A stretch of DNA of 5,624 nucleotides from Candidatus Aerophobota bacterium. Lineage in GTDB: Bacteria; Aerophobota; Aerophobia; Aerophobales; B47-G16. Location: assembly GCA_003648815.1 (NCBI GenBank), contig QMPZ01000108.1:1-5624 (forward strand), given 5' to 3'. A program made the position numbers and the translations under genes. Shown in pieces: positions 1 to 5,624 of the stretch (position 1 is its first letter; each line of letters begins with the position of its first letter). Under the pieces are notes generated by a model. That model was given only the letters and a program-made list of their open reading frames with translations. It made no database searches and was not told where the DNA came from.

Positions 1-59
1 GGGCAGTAATGCATGCTCTTGTCTTTCATCGAGGAAGGTCTTTTGAACTTTACCTGCAT
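1..59 (-). CDS. 2-oxoacid:ferredoxin oxidoreductase beta subunit (TPP-binding), 5' fragment
   Basis: Only the first 19 codons plus two bases are inside the window; the rest lies beyond base 1. The peptide starts MQVKFKRPSSMK and ends with HYC followed by CC, the start of a proline codon. A short basic 'K-RP-S' leader followed by HYCP, continuing as HYCPGCGHG, is how I remember the beginning of VorB/KorB-type beta subunits. These bind thiamine pyrophosphate and decarboxylate 2-oxoacids to acyl-CoA while reducing ferredoxin in the cytoplasm of anaerobes. The ATG is preceded by AAGGAG with a 6-nt spacer, and it starts 12 nt after the ADH stop, so the two are probably cotranscribed. Substrate (pyruvate, 2-oxoglutarate, branched-chain or aryl) cannot be decided from this fragment. 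The start itself is well supported; the family call rests on very few residues. Confidence 0.6.
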   Translation of the reverse strand, partial: MQVKFKRPSSMKDKSMHYC

Positions 60-65
60 CTATTT

Positions 66-71
66 CTCCTT
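66..71 (-). promoter_or_regulatory. Shine-Dalgarno of the oxidoreductase fragment
   Basis: AAGGAG lies 6 nt upstream of the ATG at 59, directly after the ADH stop codon. It is the main evidence that a real gene starts at the window edge. Confidence 0.75.
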
Positions 72-1121
72 TTAGGTTATCCTTAACACCCCTGCTCCCT
101 GGATTTTTCCCTGTTTGAGGAGCCTTAAAGCTCTATTTGCTTCCTCCAGTTTGAACTCCTGCACCTCGGGTAGGATGGGAATTTCAGCGGCTAATGGTAA
201 AAACTCCTCGGCATCTTTTCTGGTCACGTTGGCCACGCTCTTTATTTCCTTCTCGTGCCATATGTGTTTGGCGTAGTCCAGCTCTGGAATGGGCTCTATT
301 TTGCGAATGGCGTTTATGACCAACCTTCCTCCCCTCTCCAGGTTTCTTAAGGCCTCACGCACAGGCTCTCCAACAGGGGTAAAGTCAATTGCACAGTCAA
401 GCTTCTGGGGAGGAGTGTCCCCTGTCGCGCCTGTCCAGTCAGCTCCCAATTTTCTGGCCAGGTCTCGATGTTCCTTCTGATGTCTTCTCGTGAAGACGAA
501 GACCTTGCAATTCCAATATTTGGCCACTTGAATGGCAATGTGAGCAGAGGCTCCAAAGCCGTACAGGCCGAGAGTTTGACCAGGTTTAACTCTGGTAAGC
601 TTTAGTGCCCTGTAGCCAATCACCCCGGCACACAGAAGGGGAGCTGCTTGAGAGTCGGAAAACCTTTCTGGAATGGGGTAGGCGAACTCCTCCGGGACAA
701 TGGTATATTGAGCATAGCCACCATTGGCGTCGCATCCTGTGGCCTTAAAATGGCTGCATAGGTTTTCCTCGCCTCTGAGACAAAACTTACACTTGCCGCA
801 GCTTGAATATATCCAGGCAATTCCCACTCGATCCCCTTCCTTGAACCTGGCCGCCCTTGGTCCCAGTGCTTCCACTCTTCCCACGATCTCGTGGCCTAAA
901 ATTACGGGAAGCTCTGGCCTGAGCCTTCCCTCTATCTCGTCAAGCTCAGTATGGCAAACCCCACAGGCCAGCACCTTCACTAAAATCTCCTTAGGTCCAG
1001 GAACCGGGTCCGGAAGTTCCTTCATCCGCAGAGGATTTTCTTTGAGCGGCAAATCAGGTCTTCTTCGAGGTTCGTCCTCGATCTTGATCTCACAGAACTC
1101 CTCCAGCACCTGAGCTTTCAC
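72..1121 (-). CDS. Zinc-dependent medium-chain alcohol dehydrogenase (CAD2/AdhA-like)
   Basis: This 349-residue cytoplasmic enzyme should interconvert an alcohol and its aldehyde with NAD(P)(H). The GroES-like catalytic domain carries the expected catalytic zinc ligands C56 (in GVCHTE), H77-E78 (in GHE) and C164 (in PLLCAG). The structural zinc set is C108, C111, C114 and C122. The Rossmann fold starts near residue 183 with LYGFGASAH, where the third glycine of GxGxxG is replaced by alanine, as I recall for the CAD2/AdhA-like subgroup. The end of beta-2 reads FTRR (210-213) with no acidic residue, which suggests NADP(H) preference (inference). A charged stretch at about 10-28 is longer than in typical relatives. 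The GTG start is supported by a strong AGGAGGT 8 nt upstream; the preceding antiporter ends 15 nt away, so translational coupling is likely. Family confident, substrate unknown. Confidence 0.93.
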   Translation of the reverse strand: MKAQVLEEFCEIKIEDEPRRRPDLPLKENPLRMKELPDPVPGPKEILVKVLACGVCHTELDEIEGRLRPELPVILGHEIVGRVEALGPRAARFKEGDRVGIAWIYSSCGKCKFCLRGEENLCSHFKATGCDANGGYAQYTIVPEEFAYPIPERFSDSQAAPLLCAGVIGYRALKLTRVKPGQTLGLYGFGASAHIAIQVAKYWNCKVFVFTRRHQKEHRDLARKLGADWTGATGDTPPQKLDCAIDFTPVGEPVREALRNLERGGRLVINAIRKIEPIPELDYAKHIWHEKEIKSVANVTRKDAEEFLPLAAEIPILPEVQEFKLEEANRALRLLKQGKIQGAGVLRIT

Positions 1122-1129
1122 GGCCTCTT

Positions 1130-1136
1130 ACCTCCT
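1130..1136 (-). promoter_or_regulatory. Shine-Dalgarno for the GTG-started alcohol dehydrogenase
   Basis: AGGAGGT lies 8 nt before GTG at 1121 and directly abuts the TAG stop of the antiporter. It decides the non-ATG start and suggests that ribosomes finishing the antiporter reinitiate here. Confidence 0.85.
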
Positions 1137-2312
1137 CTATAGGTTTGAGGCACTCGCTTCCCCTGCCCTCTTGACGGCGTACTGGGTGCCGAGTGGAGAA
1201 ATTATTTGGAACAGAGCTGTAGTGGTCGCCATCAGCGTAATTATTATGCCTCCCAGGCCATATCCTGAAAGCTGTTGAGTGGCAAGGAACGCCAGGCCTA
1301 CGGCAACACCTGCTTGATTGAGCAGGGCAATTCCAAGATACCTGGTGATCTTTGGCTCGGATTTTGACAGAACGCCACCCATACCGCAGCCTATTATCTT
1401 TCCAACACTTCTTCCCGCACAGTACATGAGCACAACTGGCCATATGGAGACGAACTGTGAAAAGTTTATCTCCATACCGATGGCAGCGAAGAACAATATG
1501 AATATGGGGGTCATAATGCTATCTATCAGCTTGTTGGAGTGATTGGCGATGTGTCCGTTGAGGTTGATCAACATCGCCCCCAGGACCATACAGGCAAGAA
1601 TTGTCGACACACCAATCATCTCCGCAAGACCCCAGCATAGCACAGCGATGGCGATGGAGATGACGAAGATATGGTCAGAGGAGAGGCGGACCTTCCTGGT
1701 TATATATGAGAGACCGGCACCGATTCCTCCTCCAAGCGCTATTGCCCCGAAAATTTCCCACGCTGGATGAAGGAGAGACGAAAGGATGCTGGCCTTGCCA
1801 CCCAGGAGCATCTTCACCCATACGAGTCCGATTGAATAGATGATGATTCCCGCTGCGTCGTCAAGACCCACGATGGCGATGGCCACGTTTGTAAGCGTCC
1901 CTCTTGCCCTCAAGTCTCTGAAGACCGCCACCGTCCCAGCGGGAGCAGTTGCCGGTGCCAAAGAACCCAGGATTATGGCGAGCGGCAGATTTTTTGTCAC
2001 CGCATATACAAAGCCCCAAACCACAAAGGATGTTATGAGCACCTCCACGGTCAATATGATGAGGATCTTTCTTCCCATTTTCTTCAAGAAATCGAAAGAA
2101 AAACTCAATCCCACCATATAACCGACCAGGGCGAGCGTGGTCGCGGTGATGAGGGATTCGAAGTGTTCAGGTGCCTTAACGCCAAACACCGGCCCTATGA
2201 TGAGGCCCGCGGTAAGATATGCCAGCACCTCTGTCAGACCTATCCTGCGCAGCAGCCTTCCAATTATGAATCCAAGTAGAAGTATTAGGGCGACAAAAAC
2301 GTAGATGTTCAT
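1137..2312 (-). CDS. CPA2-family cation/proton antiporter, membrane domain only
   Basis: This is a 391-residue integral membrane protein of about 12-13 hydrophobic segments, resembling Kef/NapA-type Na+(K+)/H+ exchangers that help set cytoplasmic ion content and pH. The discontinuous-helix motif is APATAPAGTVAV (120-130). The ion-binding motif LDDAAG holds the paired aspartates D151-D152 characteristic of CPA2 carriers. K305 in GRSVGKI is placed like the lysine seen in electrogenic members such as NhaA and NapA. The protein ends about 15 residues after the last helix, so it lacks the TrkA-N/RCK domain found in KefB/KefC. The ATG at 2312 has only a weak upstream AAGA-like signal, but an in-frame TGA lies shortly upstream with no alternative start between. 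Upstream is the CBS gene after 83 nt, downstream the ADH after 15 nt. The transported ion cannot be assigned. Confidence 0.9.
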   Translation of the reverse strand: MNIYVFVALILLLGFIIGRLLRRIGLTEVLAYLTAGLIIGPVFGVKAPEHFESLITATTLALVGYMVGLSFSFDFLKKMGRKILIILTVEVLITSFVVWGFVYAVTKNLPLAIILGSLAPATAPAGTVAVFRDLRARGTLTNVAIAIVGLDDAAGIIIYSIGLVWVKMLLGGKASILSSLLHPAWEIFGAIALGGGIGAGLSYITRKVRLSSDHIFVISIAIAVLCWGLAEMIGVSTILACMVLGAMLINLNGHIANHSNKLIDSIMTPIFILFFAAIGMEINFSQFVSIWPVVLMYCAGRSVGKIIGCGMGGVLSKSEPKITRYLGIALLNQAGVAVGLAFLATQQLSGYGLGGIIITLMATTTALFQIISPLGTQYAVKRAGEASASNL

Positions 2313-2395
2313 CTTCTTAGCCGTGAGTTTATCTTGGATTTTAAAGTGTGATCATCCTTCAAATGTTTCTCAGTCAGTTGAAGCAATCTTTTCTC

Positions 2396-2878
2396 TTAGA
2401 AGATGCCTTTTTCCTTGAGAACGCCCATGAGAATGTCGAATAGATTGACGATGCCTTGCAGGCGTCCGTCTTCATCCACAACGGGCAGCGTCTTCAAGTT
2501 ATATGACCTTATCCGGGAGAGAGCCTCCATAGCCGTGGCGTCCTCCTTTATGGTCACCACGTTCATGTTCATCAGGTCCTCGGCCACACAGAGCACTCCC
2601 ATCTCAGGGGGAAGATCCACCTTGAAAAGGTTTGTTTCCTCGGGTTCGGTCTCCGTATAGAAGGGATTTCTTCTAAGCATCTCCATAAGATAAGGGGGAA
2701 ACGGTTCGAAAATCTTCAAGATGTCCTCAAGGGCGACGATTCCCACAACTGTCCCATCCTCTTTTACCACAGGTAAATGATGAAAGGGATATTTTTGAAA
2801 TATCCTCATCAGCTCCTTTAAGGTAGTGGATTCTTTTACCGTTATTACCTGTCGTCTCATCACGTCCTTGACCAGCAT
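2396..2878 (-). CDS. Tandem CBS-domain protein
   Basis: This 160-residue soluble protein consists almost entirely of one Bateman module. CBS1 covers about residues 5-57 (DVM...VITV...HHLPVV...GTVVGIVALEDIL). CBS2 covers about 100-153 (EDLM...VVTI...LKTLPVV...GRLQGIVNLFDIL). A linker of about 45 residues lies between them. Such pairs bind adenine nucleotides (AMP, ATP, SAM or similar) in the cleft and transmit energy or ligand state to a partner. No catalytic, DNA-binding or membrane domain is attached, so the partner must be a separate protein; the antiporter encoded next is the obvious candidate (inference). The ATG at 2878 has only a weak purine-rich signal (GGAAACGAAG) upstream; M7 is a less likely alternative. 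It lies 60 nt after the YkgJ-type gene. Family certain, ligand and target unknown. Confidence 0.92.
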   Translation of the reverse strand: MLVKDVMRRQVITVKESTTLKELMRIFQKYPFHHLPVVKEDGTVVGIVALEDILKIFEPFPPYLMEMLRRNPFYTETEPEETNLFKVDLPPEMGVLCVAEDLMNMNVVTIKEDATAMEALSRIRSYNLKTLPVVDEDGRLQGIVNLFDILMGVLKEKGIF

Positions 2879-2938
2879 CTTCGTTTCCGTTCATTGGTTT
2901 TGTATTTTTATCCAGAGCGACCTCAAACTTCTCCGGAC

Positions 2939-3562
2939 TCAATCCCCCAGCTCCCGGGTATACTTAAGCGTTGAGGGGGTTATTCCGAAGGAATGGGCGC
3001 AAGCCCATGTTTCCCCCTCAAGTGTCGTTTTCTTGTTAGATGAACATCCAGGAGCTTCTTTGTCGCTCAAAAGCGGGTTTGAGAGGACCCTGGGAAGCAG
3101 CTTTCTACTTGTAGAATAGTATTGCTCCTTCTTTGAGCCGTTCCATATCTTGATTACCTCTTCTATGGTATTGACAAGCTCCACAGGATTTCCCCGGTTG
3201 ATACCATAGCAGTTTGGATTGAGGTAGACAAAGTATTCCCTCTCATTGGTTCGGTAAAGTCCATCGAAATTCTCATCTATTTTAAGCGGTTTTGTCAGGA
3301 CCATAAACGGCCACAGTTTACAGGCCAGGGGTTTCATCCCAACCATCTCCAGAAAGCAGGCGTTTCCCCATAAAAACTCACATCTACCATCCATTTTCCT
3401 TCCCAGATATGGTTCTTTATTCCTTATCCTGACCTTATCCGGCCAGAACTTGCTGATCTCGCTGTATTCTTTCCAGGTCAGGTTTACCGCATATCTTTTG
3501 CAACACCTACCGCACATAAGACACGTCCAGCTTTTCGTCAGTCTCCAGGGTATGTAATTCAC
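2939..3562 (-). CDS. YkgJ-family cysteine-cluster protein (putative Zn/Fe binding)
   Basis: A 207-residue protein of the YkgJ (CxxCxxCC) family, which is predicted to chelate zinc or iron and has no settled biochemical role. Numbering from the chosen start, C14, C17, C20 and C21 form the CLMCGRCC cluster. C61, C69 and C81 follow, the last within PLACKLWPF, the equivalent of the family's P-x-x-C-x-x-(F/W)-PF motif; C118 lies in NPNCYGINRG. Two more cysteines (C173, C188) sit in a C-terminal tail with no family match I recognise. No signal peptide or membrane helix is visible, so it is probably cytoplasmic. The frame is open up to a GTG at 3592, one base after the slipin stop, but that codon has no ribosome site. 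The GTG at 3562 has AGGGAGGT 6 nt upstream and the protein then begins MNYIPW, so I chose it. Confidence 0.85.
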   Translation of the reverse strand: MNYIPWRLTKSWTCLMCGRCCKRYAVNLTWKEYSEISKFWPDKVRIRNKEPYLGRKMDGRCEFLWGNACFLEMVGMKPLACKLWPFMVLTKPLKIDENFDGLYRTNEREYFVYLNPNCYGINRGNPVELVNTIEEVIKIWNGSKKEQYYSTSRKLLPRVLSNPLLSDKEAPGCSSNKKTTLEGETWACAHSFGITPSTLKYTRELGD

Positions 3563-3568
3563 CTGAAG

Positions 3569-3576
3569 ACCTCCCT
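3569..3576 (-). promoter_or_regulatory. Shine-Dalgarno that decides the YkgJ start
   Basis: AGGGAGGT lies 6 nt before GTG at 3562. The longer reading from GTG at 3592 would place this site inside the coding sequence and would have no comparable signal of its own. Confidence 0.75.
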
Positions 3577-3593
3577 TAACTTTAACCACCACC

Positions 3594-4355
3594 TTAATCC
3601 GACTTATCAGTTCTGTTAGCTAATTTACCGAAGGACTCCAGCAGGTTAATGGGCAGGGGAAAGATGATGGTGTTGGTGTGTTCGGTGGTTATCTCTCCCA
3701 GGGTCTGCAGGTATCTTAGCTGAAGGGCCTCGGGATGTTCGCTGATGATCTTCGCTGCCTGAGATAGCTTCTCAGCCGCCTGATACTCTCCCTGGGCATT
3801 GATAATCTTGGCTCTTCTTTCTCTTTCTACCTCGGCCTGTCTGGCCATAGCTCGCTTCATGCTATCGGGAATTTCGATCTCCTTCATCTCCACCACGCTA
3901 ACCTTGATTCCCCAGGGGTCGGTTTGCTGATCGATGATTGACTGAAGCCGCTCATTTAATTTTTCCCTGTTGGAGAGCAGTTCATCCAGCTCCACCTCTC
4001 CCACCACCCCTCTCAAAGTTGTCTGCGCTATCTGCATGGTGGCAAAGCGAAAGTTCTCTATTTCAGTCACGGACTTACAAGGGTCTATGACTCTAAAGTA
4101 GATGACCGCGTTTACCTTGACCGGGACGTTGTCCTTGGTCATGACTTCCTGAGGTTGAACATCGAAGTTTATCGTTCTCAGGCTTACCTTCACCATTTTA
4201 TCCACGATGGGGATGAGGAAGAAAAGTCCCGGTCCCTTGGCTCCCACCAGCCTTCCCAACCTGAAGATAACCCCTCTTTCGTACTCGGTCACCACCCTGA
4301 CAGAAGCTGCGAGGATGATGATTCCTAAAATCACCAAAAAAATTATTAGTCCCAT
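3594..4355 (-). CDS. Slipin / stomatin-like SPFH membrane protein
   Basis: A 253-residue slipin, close to the usual bacterial and archaeal length. An N-terminal hydrophobic anchor (about 2-19) is followed by the SPFH/band-7 domain starting VRVVTEYERGVIFRLGR (about 19-185), with GPGLFFLIP and the DVQPQEVMTKDNVPVKV signature (65-81). A charged helical stretch (about 165-205, rich in A, E, R and K) fits coiled-coil oligomerisation into membrane rings. At 227-235, TNTIIFPLP is a short hydrophobic segment in the position where archaeal p-stomatin is cut by its partner protease. SPFH proteins organise membrane microdomains and regulate membrane proteins and proteolysis. The gene begins 3 nt after the NfeD-type protease gene, the classic conserved pair, and the ATG has AAGGAGG 8 nt upstream. 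Its specific role here is unknown, but the family and pairing are firm. Confidence 0.95.
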   Translation of the reverse strand: MGLIIFLVILGIIILAASVRVVTEYERGVIFRLGRLVGAKGPGLFFLIPIVDKMVKVSLRTINFDVQPQEVMTKDNVPVKVNAVIYFRVIDPCKSVTEIENFRFATMQIAQTTLRGVVGEVELDELLSNREKLNERLQSIIDQQTDPWGIKVSVVEMKEIEIPDSMKRAMARQAEVERERRAKIINAQGEYQAAEKLSQAAKIISEHPEALQLRYLQTLGEITTEHTNTIIFPLPINLLESFGKLANRTDKSD

Positions 4356-4358
4356 CTT

Positions 4359-5624
4359 TTAAACCTCCTTCTTTTTTACCACTAATGTCATCCGTTCCAC
4401 CCTCACCACCTCCACGTTTTCTCCTTTTTTAACTGTCTGGCCGCTGGACTCGACAGTGGCGTTCCAGATTTCTCCGTGAACCTGGACTTTGCCCTCTGGA
4501 TCAAGGTCGCTTTTGGCCACTCCTACCTCGCCGATCATTCCCTCCAGGCCGGTGACGGGTCTTTTAATGTGGGCTTTGATGGCAAAAGAGACGATGAAGG
4601 CGAAAAGAAATGCTGTTATTGCCACCATAGGAATGATGTAGCGCAGGGAGATGGAAATGTAAAGGGCGGACGGATCTATGAGCATGAGGGAGCCCAGCGT
4701 CAGGGCAGCAATCCCCCCAATGGTCAACGCTCCATAAGAGGGAACTTTTGCCTCCAGGATAAACAGGACTATGGAGAGGAGAATCAAAAATAGGCCGGCC
4801 AGGTTAAATGGGAGAACCTGAAGGGCGAAAAGGGCCAGGAGCAGACAAATTCCTCCCACCATTCCCGGCAGTATTGCCCCCGGATGGAAAAACTCGAGGA
4901 TGATTCCCCATATTCCCACCATGAGCAAGATGTAGGCTAAGTTGGGGTCGGAAAGGGTCTGAAGGAGTTTTTCCCTGAAGGATACCTCTACAAAATGAAG
5001 TTCGGCTTCCTTTGTCCTCAGGGTGAGAATACCCCGACTGGTCTGGACCTTTCTACCGTCCAGCTTCTCCAGAAGTTCTGTGATATCCTCAGCCACAAAA
5101 TCTATTATCCCCAGCTTTAAAGCCTCCTCATCGGTTATGGACACGCTTTCCCTTACTGCTTTCTCCGCCCATTTTTCATTTCTTCCTCGCTTTTGAGCAA
5201 TTGACTTGATATAGGCGCAGGCATCATTGACTACCTTCTGTTCCATCTTTTCATCCATTCCCGCGCCCATGGCTACAGGGTGGGCTGCCCCAATATTGGT
5301 TCCCGGAGCCATCACCGCTATGTGAGAGGCTAAGGTGATAAAAACTCCTGCTGATGCCGCTCTTGCTCCCTTAGGTGAGACGTAGACGACTATCGGGATT
5401 TCGCTGTTCATTATCGTCTTAACCATTTGGCGCATGGACTTGTCCAATCCGCCGGGGGTATCCAGCTGGATTATCAGGCAATGAGCTTTCTCTTTGATGG
5501 CAGATTTTAACGCCTCCTCCAAGCGATGGGCGGCTACTGGACTGATCGTGCCCTCAATCTTGAGAACTTCTACCCGATTTATTGCCTGTGCCGAGAAAAG
5601 GGAGAAAGAGAAAAGAAAAACACC
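4359..5624 (-). CDS. nfeD: NfeD1b-type membrane serine protease (ClpP class), 5' truncated by window
   Basis: 421 residues are visible and the frame stays open to base 5624; the true start lies beyond. Counting from the first visible codon, residues 1-14 (GVFLFSFSLFSAQA) are the end of a signal peptide, followed by mature sequence RVEVLKIEGTISP. The ClpP/SppA-like domain covers about 17-200, with the LDTPGG motif and nucleophile S91 in AASAGVF. K130 in EQKVVND is the likely catalytic lysine of a Ser-Lys dyad, as in archaeal PH1510 (by analogy). About five membrane helices follow (229-350), then a C-terminal NfeD OB-fold (about 361-419). The protease domain should face outside the cytoplasm. 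The family cleaves the partner stomatin and is linked to membrane quality control. The TTG at 5522 is an internal leucine codon, not a start: strong family sequence precedes it. Confidence 0.95.
   Translation of the reverse strand, partial: GVFLFSFSLFSAQAINRVEVLKIEGTISPVAAHRLEEALKSAIKEKAHCLIIQLDTPGGLDKSMRQMVKTIMNSEIPIVVYVSPKGARAASAGVFITLASHIAVMAPGTNIGAAHPVAMGAGMDEKMEQKVVNDACAYIKSIAQKRGRNEKWAEKAVRESVSITDEEALKLGIIDFVAEDITELLEKLDGRKVQTSRGILTLRTKEAELHFVEVSFREKLLQTLSDPNLAYILLMVGIWGIILEFFHPGAILPGMVGGICLLLALFALQVLPFNLAGLFLILLSIVLFILEAKVPSYGALTIGGIAALTLGSLMLIDPSALYISISLRYIIPMVAITAFLFAFIVSFAIKAHIKRPVTGLEGMIGEVGVAKSDLDPEGKVQVHGEIWNATVESSGQTVKKGENVEVVRVERMTLVVKKKEV
4364..4370 (-). promoter_or_regulatory. 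Slipin Shine-Dalgarno embedded in the nfeD 3' end
   Basis: AAGGAGG is read as part of the last codons of nfeD (K-E-V), and the nfeD TAA stop lies between it and the slipin ATG. This arrangement implies translational coupling of protease and partner. Confidence 0.85.

Noticed and set aside
724..1113. 129-codon plus-strand frame opposite the alcohol dehydrogenase
   Set aside because: It is antisense to a gene with intact zinc ligands; the composition (Ser/Pro-rich) is typical of a shadow frame.
2340..2370. Possible promoter before the antiporter (TTGAAG and TAAAAT on the minus strand)
   Set aside because: The -10-like box is good, but the spacer is only 13 nt, too short for a standard sigma-70 site.
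2357..2383. Inverted repeat CTTCAA...TTGAAG between the CBS and antiporter genes as a terminator
   Set aside because: Only a 6-bp AT-rich stem with a 15-nt loop and no downstream T-run on the transcribed strand.
2899..2926. Possible promoter before the CBS gene (TTGAGG, 16 nt, TACAAA on the minus strand)
   Set aside because: Each box matches the consensus at only 4 of 6 bases; such matches are common by chance.
2727..2942. 71-codon minus-strand frame overlapping the stop of the YkgJ-type gene and the start of the CBS gene
   Set aside because: Most of it is an out-of-frame reading of the confidently assigned CBS gene, it starts with TTG without a clear ribosome site, and it matches no family I recognise.
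4476..4793. 105-codon plus-strand frame opposite the NfeD membrane domain
   Set aside because: It is the antisense shadow of hydrophobic helices and the OB-fold; no ribosome site or recognisable domain.

Overview
All seven genes found in this window lie on the minus strand, so transcription runs from base 5624 towards base 1. Five are complete and one is cut at each edge. In order of transcription they are: a membrane serine protease of the NfeD/ClpP class (its 5' end lies outside the window), a slipin/stomatin-like SPFH protein, a YkgJ-type cysteine-cluster protein, a tandem CBS-domain protein, a CPA2-type cation/proton antiporter without a C-terminal regulatory domain, a zinc-dependent medium-chain alcohol dehydrogenase, and the first 19 codons of what looks like a 2-oxoacid:ferredoxin oxidoreductase beta (TPP-binding) subunit. 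No RNA genes, mobile elements, repeats or CRISPR were seen.

Layout: the spacers between successive genes are 3, 31, 60, 83, 15 and 12 nt. Three tight blocks stand out: nfeD-slipin-ykgJ, antiporter-ADH, and ADH-oxidoreductase. Clear Shine-Dalgarno sequences precede slipin, ykgJ, ADH and the oxidoreductase. The CBS and antiporter genes have weak ones and the two longest upstream gaps, so internal promoters, if any exist, are most likely there. No convincing terminator was found, and a single long operon is plausible but unproven.

Function: nfeD-slipin is a well-known conserved pair in which the protease is thought to process its partner stomatin at a C-terminal hydrophobic stretch. A matching stretch is visible here. 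The antiporter is an integral membrane ion carrier, and the neighbouring CBS pair could be a separate nucleotide-sensing regulator for it (inference). The ADH and the oxidoreductase start point to anaerobic alcohol/aldehyde and 2-oxoacid metabolism.

Organism: AGGAGG-type ribosome binding sites, GTG starts, a signal peptide on the protease and a roughly balanced base composition suggest a bacterium. The ferredoxin-dependent oxidoreductase suggests an anaerobe. The phylum cannot be read from the sequence, and an archaeon is not strictly excluded because nfeD-slipin and YkgJ proteins occur there too. Two start sites need care: the YkgJ start is best placed at 3562 (GTG), and the NfeD frame continues open to the window edge rather than starting at the internal TTG at 5522.
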